Origin: Pseudomonadota bacterium
GTDB lineage: Bacteria; Pseudomonadota; Alphaproteobacteria; Rhizobiales; Beijerinckiaceae
Reading direction: 5' to 3'
NCBI GenBank assembly: GCA_021812505.1
Contig: JAKANG010000152.1
Location: forward strand, 1 to 5,314
DNA: 5,314 bases
In this document: one piece after another, positions 1-4,457 of the stretch
How positions within the stretch are numbered: the first letter of the stretch is position 1
Layout of the letters: each line of letters begins with the position of its first letter
Program-made: the position numbers and the translations under genes
Notes under the pieces: model-generated
Databases searched by the model: none
Seen by the model: the letters and a program-made list of their open reading frames with translations, nothing else
What the model was told of the DNA's origin: nothing

Positions 1-854
1 TGGGGTCCTTCGCCGAAATGGGCTACCGGGTCGGGAATCTCGCCGCCGGCGCCGGCGCGCTTTATCTCGCCGACCGTTTCGGCTGGCGCGCCGCCTATCT
101 CTGCATGGCGGCGCTGATGGCGCCGGGCATGATCTCGGCCCTGGCCGCGCCGGAGCCGGAGATCGACCTTATCGCGGCGCAACATGCCGAGCGGCCTGGT
201 CTCGCGGCGGCGATCTGGGCGCCGATCAAGGAGCTTTTCACCCGCCTTGGGCCCCTGGCGGTCCCGGTCCTGCTGCTGATCGCGGGCTTCCGCATGCCGG
301 GCTATCTCACCAGCGCCATGGCCATACCCTTGTTCAAGAGCCTGAATTTTTCCGATTCCGAGATCGCCACGGTGACCAAGCTTTTCGGCTTTGGCGTCGC
401 TCTGGCCGGCGTCTTCGCCTGCTCCTGGCTCGTGCCGCGCATCGGCCTGATGTCGTCCATGCTGATCGGCACGGTCGCCGCCTCGGCCTCGCATCTCAGC
501 CTCGCCTGGCTCGCCGGCCATGGCGGCGAATTCTGGGCCTTCACTTTGGCCGTGGGCGTCGAAGCCTTCGCCGCCTCCTTCGCCACGATCGTGCTGATCA
601 CTTTCATGTCGTCGTTGTCGAAGGCCGAATTCGCGGGCAGCCAATATTCGCTGATGACCTCAATCTGCGCCATGCCGGGCTTCGTGCTCGCCGGCTTTTC
701 CGGGATGGCCGTGAACAAGATCGGCTTCGTCGTCTTTTTCCAGCTCACTTCGCTGATCGGCTTGCCCGTCGCCCTGCTGTGCTTCTGGCTTTGGCACCAT
801 CACCGCGACGCCTTTTCGCTGCAACACGCGCCCGGCGCGCCGATGGAGCCTTGA
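1..854 (+). CDS. ampG: AmpG-like muropeptide permease (MFS), 5'-truncated
   Basis: An inner-membrane major-facilitator transporter. Family knowledge: AmpG imports anhydro-muropeptides (GlcNAc-anhydroMurNAc peptides) for cell-wall recycling, which in some bacteria also feeds AmpR/AmpC beta-lactamase induction. The reading frame is open from base 3 (GSFAE precedes the first ATG at 18), so the true start lies outside the window. About 283 residues are visible against roughly 420-500 for the family, so this is the C-terminal two thirds. Counting from the ATG at 18, it begins with the conserved GYRVGNLAAGAGALYLAD stretch and an FGWR turn. A cytoplasmic loop follows near 45-78, then hydrophobic segments near 80-105, 120-142, 145-166, 172-198, 216-230 and 236-258. 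The segment at residues 207-228 (GSQYSLMTS then a Gly-rich GFSG) matches the AmpG pattern before the last helices. The tail is short and hydrophilic. The MFS assignment is very secure; the AmpG subfamily is likely, and transport of another substrate cannot be excluded. Confidence 0.86.
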   Translation, partial: GSFAEMGYRVGNLAAGAGALYLADRFGWRAAYLCMAALMAPGMISALAAPEPEIDLIAAQHAERPGLAAAIWAPIKELFTRLGPLAVPVLLLIAGFRMPGYLTSAMAIPLFKSLNFSDSEIATVTKLFGFGVALAGVFACSWLVPRIGLMSSMLIGTVAASASHLSLAWLAGHGGEFWAFTLAVGVEAFAASFATIVLITFMSSLSKAEFAGSQYSLMTSICAMPGFVLAGFSGMAVNKIGFVVFFQLTSLIGLPVALLCFWLWHHHRDAFSLQHAPGAPMEP

Positions 855-887
855 GCGCCATCCAACGCCATGTGCGGTTCAGTCATT

Positions 888-901
888 GACGCGCGAGCGT
901 C
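888..901. repeat. Small hairpin, 5-bp stem with GCGA tetraloop
   Basis: GACGC (888-892) and GCGTC (897-901) form a perfect short stem closing a GCGA loop, which fits the stable GNRA tetraloop class. It lies 33 bases after the ampG stop and has no T-run behind it, so it is not a classic intrinsic terminator. It could protect the 3' end of the ampG transcript, but it is short enough to be chance. Confidence 0.35.
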
Positions 902-931
902 GCCTGGGCCAGAGTGCGCGCCCTGCGATAC

Positions 932-951
932 GAATTCCGCGTGCGGAATTC
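932..951. repeat. Perfect inverted repeat, 9-bp arms, 2-bp centre
   Basis: GAATTCCGC (932-940) and GCGGAATTC (943-951) are exact reverse complements around a central GT. The near-continuous dyad looks more like a site for a dimeric DNA-binding protein than an RNA hairpin, because a two-base loop cannot close without opening the inner pairs. It lies in the gap between the ampG-like gene and the unknown gene at 1068, about 115 bp upstream of that start. No regulator can be named from the sequence. Confidence 0.75.
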
Positions 952-960
952 ATATCCCTC

Positions 961-1002
961 TGGCGCGAAAATCCTCTTTCGACGTGGGGAATTTTCGCGC
1001 CA
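961..1002. repeat. Perfect inverted repeat, 12-bp arms, 18-bp spacer
   Basis: TGGCGCGAAAAT (961-972) and ATTTTCGCGCCA (991-1002) are exact reverse complements separated by 18 bases. As RNA this gives a strong stem-loop on either strand. As DNA the arm centres lie about 30 bp apart, close to three helical turns, as in paired operator half-sites. It starts only 9 bases after the palindrome at 932-951. The right arm is followed by CGACATTT and not a T-run, so a simple terminator is not supported. Confidence 0.75.
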
Positions 1003-1019
1003 CGACATTTCCGGGGGAA

Positions 1020-1050
1020 TTGCGAAACAATCTTGCGGAAACCGTATAAC
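1020..1050 (+). promoter_or_regulatory. Weak candidate promoter for the gene at 1068
   Basis: TATAAC at 1045-1050 is a fair -10 match in a GC-rich context, with TTGCGA at 1020-1025 as a possible -35. The 19-base spacing is longer than optimal. Transcription from here would begin around 1057, leaving only about 10 bases before the ATG, and no Shine-Dalgarno sequence is visible there. If real, the transcript would be nearly leaderless. The inverted repeats at 932-1002 lie just upstream, where an activator or repressor could act. Confidence 0.3.
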
Positions 1051-1067
1051 AAGCTGTTCGGCGCGTC

Positions 1068-1934
1068 ATGGGTCCTTGGAAACAACATATTCGGATCGCG
1101 ATTCTGGCGGCGGCGGCGGCTCTCGCCGCCACTTTCGGCAGCCTGTTTCTCGCCAGCGGAACCCGGAAGCCGGAGCCGGCCGAACCGCCGCTCGCGGCAA
1201 AGCCGGTGACGACGATCCCGGTCACGGCCGATCCGGTGACGACGCCGAAAGCGCCCGCCGAGGCCATCGACCCGCAAAAACGCGCCGCCCTCAAGGACCG
1301 GCTGGCGGAGGCCCCGGAATATCGGGCTTTTCTGACCAGGCTCCGCGCGCTTTACCCCGCCGATTATGACGCCGCGGAGAGAATGGCGTTATCTCAAGGC
1401 GTCGAGGACCATGACGACGCCGCCGACCTTTTCGTCAGCCTCGCCGTCCAGACCCTGCGGCGCAATCGCGGCCTGCTGGGCGCCAAAGCCGGCGGCGCGG
1501 CGCTCGACAAAATGTTCGAGGCGCATCAAAGGGTGCTGAAACAGCTTGCGGCGACCGACCCCGCGCTTTGCGTCGATTTCCTCAACGGCGCGTCCGTCGA
1601 CCGTTTCGCCACTTTCGCCAGCGCCCATCGCACGCTTATGGCCGAAGAGGCCGTGGCCGGGCTCGACGCGATCGCCGATGGCGCGCAGAAAAAGATCGAC
1701 CGCGAGGCGCCGGCTGCGGGCGATTTCGACGATCTGGAAAAGCTGATGCTGGCCAAGGGCGTGGACAAGGCCGGTGCCAGCCTTCTGCTCGACGGCAAGA
1801 TCCCCGATCCGCCGCTCAGCGACGCGCAGCAATGCCAGAACGGCGTGATCTATCTCGACGCGATGAAAGCCCTGCCCGATCTCCAGCGCTACCGGCTCTA
1901 CGCTTTGGCGCTGGAGGTGATGGCGCATGAATGA
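1068..1934 (+). CDS. Unrecognised membrane-anchored, probably periplasmic protein (288 aa)
   Basis: I do not recognise a family. Residues about 8-30 form a hydrophobic, Ala-rich segment after a short basic N-terminus (GPWKQHIR), consistent with a signal anchor or uncleaved signal sequence. Residues about 31-68 are a Pro/Thr/Ala-rich linker with three PVT units (KPVTT, IPVTAD, PVTTP), two of them encoded by an exact 12-bp DNA repeat. Residues about 70-288 are mostly helical in character and charged, with no obvious catalytic motif. Two cysteines (C168 in ALCVDF and C256 in QQCQNG) could form a disulfide if the domain is periplasmic. The ATG at 1068 is chosen because the membrane segment follows at once; its Shine-Dalgarno sequence is poor. 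The frame antisense to it (1389-1928) lacks such organisation. The gene stands alone and converges directly on yidD. It is real with good confidence, but its function is unknown; a cell-envelope role is inference only. Confidence 0.8.
   Translation: MGPWKQHIRIAILAAAAALAATFGSLFLASGTRKPEPAEPPLAAKPVTTIPVTADPVTTPKAPAEAIDPQKRAALKDRLAEAPEYRAFLTRLRALYPADYDAAERMALSQGVEDHDDAADLFVSLAVQTLRRNRGLLGAKAGGAALDKMFEAHQRVLKQLAATDPALCVDFLNGASVDRFATFASAHRTLMAEEAVAGLDAIADGAQKKIDREAPAAGDFDDLEKLMLAKGVDKAGASLLLDGKIPDPPLSDAQQCQNGVIYLDAMKALPDLQRYRLYALALEVMAHE
1203..1244 (+). repeat. 12-bp direct repeat within the Pro/Thr linker coding region
   Basis: CCGGTGACGACG occurs at 1203-1214 and again at 1233-1244, exactly 30 bp (ten codons) apart and in frame. 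A related CCGGTCACGG unit lies between them at 1219-1228. Together they encode three PVT-type units in the linker after the membrane segment. This suggests the linker expanded by small in-frame duplications. Confidence 0.7.
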
Positions 1935-2279
1935 TCAGGGCCGGGGTTCCCGCCCTTCGGCCGCCTCGCAGACCGGGCGCCTGCGCCAGGAGCCATAGCG
2001 CCAAGGATGCAGGGCGTCGGCGCCGTCGGGCAATTTTGGCGGAACCGGGTCGAAGCCGGAATCGCCCCAGGGGTGGCAGCGGCAGATGCGTGACAGGCCC
2101 ATCCAGCCGCCGGCCCAAAGACCGTGGCGGGCGATGGCTTCGTCGGTAAAGGCGGAGCAGGTCGGCATATAGCGACATTGGCGGCCCGCCACGCTCGACA
2201 GGGTCACGCGATAGAGCTGGATCATTCCCCGCGCCAAAAAGGCCGGCGCTTTTGTCAGGGCGAAAGTCTGTCTGGGCAA
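1935..2279 (-). CDS. yidD: Membrane protein insertion efficiency factor YidD
   Basis: YidD is a small, membrane-associated cytoplasmic protein that assists YidC-dependent insertion of inner-membrane proteins. Family hallmarks are all present: an amphipathic start (MIQLYRVTLS), the Cys pair in CRYMPTCS, the AIARHGLWAGGWMGLSRI helix region, and the RCHPWGDSGFDPVP signature. The usual CHPWGG has Asp in place of the second Gly. The start is uncertain. TTG at 2279 is preferred because TGAGGA (2292-2287 on this strand) puts GAGG 8 bases upstream, giving 114 residues. The frame also offers TTG at 2330 (131 residues, weak ribosome site) and ATG at 2225 (96 residues, G-rich bases too close). An N-terminal extension before the IQLY core is common in alphaproteobacterial YidD. 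In other bacteria yidD often sits with rpmH, rnpA and yidC; that cluster is absent here. Its stop codon abuts that of the gene ending at 1934. Confidence 0.92.
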   Translation of the reverse strand: MPRQTFALTKAPAFLARGMIQLYRVTLSSVAGRQCRYMPTCSAFTDEAIARHGLWAGGWMGLSRICRCHPWGDSGFDPVPPKLPDGADALHPWRYGSWRRRPVCEAAEGREPRP

Positions 2280-2286
2280 GTCCCGA

Positions 2287-2292
2287 TCCTCA
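2287..2292 (-). promoter_or_regulatory. Ribosome binding site favouring the TTG start of yidD
   Basis: On the minus strand this reads TGAGGA, with GAGG ending 8 bases before the TTG whose first base is 2279. Neither the ATG at 2225 nor the TTG at 2330 has a comparably placed site, so it tips the start choice towards 2279. Confidence 0.45.
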
Positions 2293-2398
2293 TCTGGCGT
2301 ACTGTTGCAAGAAAATGACGCCGTCGACAACTTTGTTCTCGCGCGCCGAAACGCCTGTTCTTCGACATTCGCCGCTGTTAGAAATGAAGGCAGGATTT

Positions 2399-2403
2399 AG
2401 GAG
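2399..2403 (+). promoter_or_regulatory. Ribosome binding site deciding the TTG start of the mipA-like gene
   Basis: AGGAG at 2399-2403 is a near-ideal Shine-Dalgarno sequence. It lies 8 bases before the TTG at 2412 but 14 before the in-frame ATG at 2418. Spacing therefore favours initiation at TTG, two codons upstream of the ATG. Confidence 0.7.
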
Positions 2404-2411
2404 ACATTACC

Positions 2412-3284
2412 TTGAAAATGTCATCGCGCGGCCTCTCGGTCTCGGCCGTCTTTCTCTCTGGCGCCATCGGCATGAGCGCCGCGCGTGCGGACGATCTGCA
2501 GGTTCCGTTTCTGAACTTCAACGCGCCGACCTCGACGCCCCAATGGATCGTCACGGTCGGCGGCATGGGCGGCATCCAGCCGAGCTATCCCGGCGCCAAG
2601 GGCTCTGCTTTCTATGGCCTGCCCACCCTGGAGTTTCGCCGCGAGGATCAGCCTCCGCGTTTCAGCTCGCCCGACGACGATTTCAGCTTTGTCGTGCTCC
2701 ATAACGACTGGTTCGCGGTCGGTCCCGCTGGAAACTGGGTCAACAACCGCTCCGTGCGGAACAATCTCGCCCTCTATGGGATGAATTCCGTCGACGCCAG
2801 CATCGAACTGGGCGCCTTCGCCGAATGGACGCCCTTGTCCTTCCTGCGCGTGCGCGCCGAGGCGCGCAAGGCCGTCTCCGGCTACGATGGCTGGGCCTTC
2901 GGCCTCATTGGCGACGTCTGGCAGAAATGGGGGCCGGTGACGCTGTCAGTCGGCCCACGGTTGAATTTCAACAATGACCAATACGCCAACGCCTTTTTCT
3001 CGGTCAGCCCGTTCCAGGCGGCGGTGAACCAGTCGATTGGCGGCGTGCTCACGCCCTATAACGCTTCAGGCGGCCTGACCTCGGCCGGTCTCACCGCAGC
3101 CGCGCGCTATGAAGTGAACGAACTGTGGCGCGTCAGCGTTTTCGGCAATTATCAGGTTCTGACCGGAAGCGTCGCGAACAGCCCGCTCGTCCTCCGTACC
3201 GGCTCCCGCGACCAATTCACGGCCGGGCTTGAGATCGCCTATCACTATCGCACCGGCGCCCTGTCCTTCCTGCCGACCTTCTGA
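2412..3284 (+). CDS. MipA/OmpV family outer-membrane protein
   Basis: A beta-barrel outer-membrane protein of the MipA/OmpV family. In E. coli, MipA is described as linking the lytic transglycosylase MltA to PBP1B; many relatives are uncharacterised or used as OmpV-type porins, so the exact role here is open. The protein has 290 residues, near the usual 250-290. A signal peptide spans about 1-26, with a likely cut at ARA before DDLQ. Mature features include a first strand region with GGMGGIQPSYPGAK (about 50-63), a YGLPTLEFRRED strand (68-79), the family signature YANAFFSVSP (191-200) and the GGL plus SAGLTAAARYEV region (220-235). A NYQVLTGSVANSPLV segment follows (247-260), then GSRDQFTAGLEIAYHY (264-279). 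It ends in Phe, as barrel proteins usually do for BAM recognition, but after an extra dozen residues beyond the typical final strand. The start is TTG at 2412 by ribosome-site spacing. It is monocistronic, divergent from yidD and followed by a terminator. Confidence 0.93.
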   Translation: MKMSSRGLSVSAVFLSGAIGMSAARADDLQVPFLNFNAPTSTPQWIVTVGGMGGIQPSYPGAKGSAFYGLPTLEFRREDQPPRFSSPDDDFSFVVLHNDWFAVGPAGNWVNNRSVRNNLALYGMNSVDASIELGAFAEWTPLSFLRVRAEARKAVSGYDGWAFGLIGDVWQKWGPVTLSVGPRLNFNNDQYANAFFSVSPFQAAVNQSIGGVLTPYNASGGLTSAGLTAAARYEVNELWRVSVFGNYQVLTGSVANSPLVLRTGSRDQFTAGLEIAYHYRTGALSFLPTF

Positions 3285-3294
3285 TCGAAGGTCG
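3274..3294 (+). repeat. 8-bp perfect hairpin with the mipA-like stop codon in its loop
   Basis: CGACCTTC (3274-3281) and GAAGGTCG (3287-3294) pair perfectly around the five-base loop TGATC, whose first three bases are the TGA stop of the mipA-like gene. A 12-bp GC palindrome (3293-3304) and the intrinsic terminator at 3316-3345 follow. It may add 3'-end stability or slow the terminating ribosome; either role is inference. Confidence 0.6.
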
Positions 3295-3315
3295 CCGCGC
3301 GGCGTCAGGAAAACG

Positions 3316-3345
3316 AAAACGGCCTGGGCGTCCGGGCCGTTTTTT
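3316..3345. terminator. Bidirectional intrinsic terminator between convergent genes
   Basis: AAAACGGCC (3316-3324) pairs with GGCCGTTTT (3335-3343). A T-G wobble and two G-C pairs extend the stem to a four-base loop (3328-3331). On the plus strand the stem runs into a T-run (3340-3345), ending transcription of the mipA-like gene. On the minus strand the left arm reads as TTTTCGTTTT, giving a U-rich tail for the exoR-like gene whose stop is at 3359. A single element therefore serves both convergent genes. Confidence 0.88.
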
Positions 3346-3358
3346 GTGCGCGGAACGG

Positions 3359-4186
3359 TCAATCGCGCCTTTTCAGATGCTGTTCGAGATAGACCAGCGC
3401 GACCTGCCGATCCGTGTCACTGGCCGCCTTCATGTCCTGATCGTAGAGGACCTGGACCCATTGCTGGACCTTGCCGTTCGCGCCCTCGCGCGCAAGCGTC
3501 AGCCACATCAGGCCGCGCGCCCGCTGAGCCGGCAGGCCATCGCCGCTGAACAGCAGGTGACCGAGCAGCGCCTGGGATTCGACATGGCCCTTTTCGGCGG
3601 CGAGGTGGAGCCAGCGCGCCGCCTGGCGATTGTCCTTGGCAAGGCCGGCCGCGCCGTCCATATAAAGCCGGGCAAGATTATACTGGGCGTCGGGATCGCC
3701 GAAATTGCTGGCGGCGTAGCGGAACATGCGCATGGCGCGCTCCGGGTCCGCCTTCAGACGGGATCCGCCGATGCCATTGAGTTCGAACACCCCCACCGCG
3801 ACAAAGGCGCTGGCGACAACCGAATACTCTCGCCAGTTGGCCGCATCGGCGTCATATTTATCAACGATCTCAAGGAAATATTGGTAGGCCTTGTAGTCGT
3901 CGCGCGGCACGCCGTCGCCGTCGGCGTACATTTTCCCCAGCTTCCATTGCGCCAGCGTCTCGCCGCCCGCGGCGGCGTATTTGAGCGCCTCGACGGAAGA
4001 AGCCCCGTGACCGGCGCGAAAGTCCTCCAGCGCCGCCTCCAGCGCCTGGTGAGGGTTCTTGAAAATGTCGAGAGTCTTGGTCTTGCCCGAGGACGAGGCG
4101 GGGCCGGAGCCGTCGAAGGCGAACGCCGCCGCGCCGCAGCACGCGGCGCACAGACCCGCCAGAAAGATTCGCCCCAACGCCGACAT
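3359..4186 (-). CDS. exoR: Secreted Sel1-repeat protein, ExoR-like negative regulator
   Basis: A 275-residue protein with Sel1/TPR-like helical repeats, close in length and plan to rhizobial ExoR (about 268 aa). Family knowledge: periplasmic ExoR binds and inhibits the sensor kinase ExoS of the ExoS/ChvI two-component system. It thereby restrains exopolysaccharide synthesis and affects motility; its degradation relieves the block. Visible here: a signal peptide (about 1-23, cut near AFA), then a repeat with EALKYAAAGGETLAQWKLGKMYADGDGVPRDDYKAY split over residues 66-101, strongly ExoR-like. Later repeats lie near 128-160 (GIGG and ERAMRMFRYAAS), 165-200 (AQYNLARLYMDG and AARWLHLAAEKG) and 203-235 (SQALLGHLLFSGDG), followed by a charged helical C-terminus. 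The ATG at 4186 has GGGAG ten bases upstream. It reads in the same direction as valS but about 270 bp away, so it probably has its own promoter. The repeat family is certain; orthology to ExoR is likely, and no exoS or chvI is in view to support it. Confidence 0.85.
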   Translation of the reverse strand: MSALGRIFLAGLCAACCGAAAFAFDGSGPASSSGKTKTLDIFKNPHQALEAALEDFRAGHGASSVEALKYAAAGGETLAQWKLGKMYADGDGVPRDDYKAYQYFLEIVDKYDADAANWREYSVVASAFVAVGVFELNGIGGSRLKADPERAMRMFRYAASNFGDPDAQYNLARLYMDGAAGLAKDNRQAARWLHLAAEKGHVESQALLGHLLFSGDGLPAQRARGLMWLTLAREGANGKVQQWVQVLYDQDMKAASDTDRQVALVYLEQHLKRRD

Positions 4187-4196
4187 TACGCTCAGT

Positions 4197-4201
4197 CTCC
4201 C
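4197..4201 (-). promoter_or_regulatory. Ribosome binding site of the exoR-like gene
   Basis: The minus strand reads GGGAG here, ten bases before the ATG at 4186. It lies immediately downstream of a hairpin (4202-4223), so folding of the leader could affect access to it. Confidence 0.65.
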
Positions 4202-4223
4202 GGCGTCTTCCTCTCAGGACGCC
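4202..4223 (-). repeat. Hairpin just upstream of the exoR-like ribosome binding site
   Basis: GGCGTC (4202-4207) and GACGCC (4218-4223) are perfect 6-bp arms with a ten-base loop, and a wobble pair can extend the stem inwards. On the exoR strand the loop contains GAGAGGAA, itself purine-rich, and the stem abuts the GGGAG ribosome site. A translation-control role is possible but unproven. Confidence 0.5.
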
Positions 4224-4364
4224 TAAGCCCAATGAAGTAGCTTCTCTTTTATGGCTGAATCGCGGCGGCGCCTTTTCAAACTTCGGGCTTTCTGAAGTTG
4301 AATTCCGACTGTGGCGCCCAAGCCACAAAAGGCGTCGCGACTCATGTCTGCAGAAGCTTGATTC

Positions 4365-4433
4365 ATGGAAGCAAAGCAAGTTTCGCCGAAAAAGGTTGCA
4401 AAAAAGCCAAGCGCGCGGATCGCGAAGAATTGA
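4365..4433 (+). CDS. Doubtful Lys/Ala-rich micro-ORF (22 aa)
   Basis: The frame opens with ATG right after an in-frame TGA (4359-4361) and encodes a strongly basic peptide beginning MEAKQVSPKK, then VAKKPSARIAKN, ending at TGA 4431-4433. The KK-V-A-KKP pattern recalls histone-H1-like or nucleoid-type basic tails, but the match is only compositional. The upstream purines (CAGAAG, 4351-4356) are a weak ribosome site and no promoter is clear. It runs antisense to the valS 3' region. It may be a real small protein, a remnant, or chance in an A-rich spacer; chance is the default. Confidence 0.18.
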   Translation: MEAKQVSPKKVAKKPSARIAKN

Positions 4434-4457
4434 ACATGGCGAACGCCAAAGCGCCGT

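Larger units (their letters stand above)
4187..4457. other. Gap between valS and the exoR-like gene, with several inverted repeats
   Basis: About 270 bases without a convincing gene. It holds hairpins at 4202-4223, 4279-4299 (AACTTC with GAAGTT) and 4310-4327 (TGTGGC with GCCACA). Next to the valS stop there is a short dyad at 4441-4459 (GAACG with CGTTC). Minus-strand T-rich runs corresponding to 4389-4393 and 4401-4405 may assist termination of valS, but no strong stem directly precedes them. The exoR promoter presumably lies here, yet no well-spaced -35/-10 pair was found: TTGAAA (4279-4274) and CATAAA (4253-4248) are 20 bases apart. The sequence is more A-rich than its neighbours around 4365-4433. 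Confidence 0.6.

Noticed and set aside
961..1003. Intrinsic terminator for the ampG-like gene
   Set aside because: The stem is strong, but the T-rich part lies inside the right arm and no T-run follows it, so the standard terminator form is absent.
886..1369. Plus-strand open frames starting at 886 and 914 across the ampG downstream gap
   Set aside because: Both are Arg-rich, cross the inverted repeats and overlap the start of the 1068 gene in other frames; no ribosome site or family resemblance.
1389..1928. A 179-codon minus-strand open frame opposite the gene at 1068
   Set aside because: It is in codon register with the plus gene, the same GC-driven artefact. It has no recognisable domain, whereas the plus frame has a membrane segment and linker organisation.
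2331..2398. Divergent promoters between yidD and the mipA-like gene
   Set aside because: TTCGAC and TTAGAA elements are present at wrong spacing; no pair met even loose sigma-70-type criteria.
3344..4240. A 298-codon plus-strand open frame opposite the exoR-like gene, longer than that gene
   Set aside because: Its codons are in register with those of the minus-strand gene, so it stays open simply because TTA, CTA and TCA codons are avoided in GC-rich sense genes. It shows no domain, signal or ribosome site, while the minus strand shows clear Sel1 repeats and a signal peptide.
4410..4457. Intrinsic terminator for valS
   Set aside because: Short GC dyads and minus-strand T-runs exist, but no stem of adequate length directly precedes a T-run, so I could not support a definite call.
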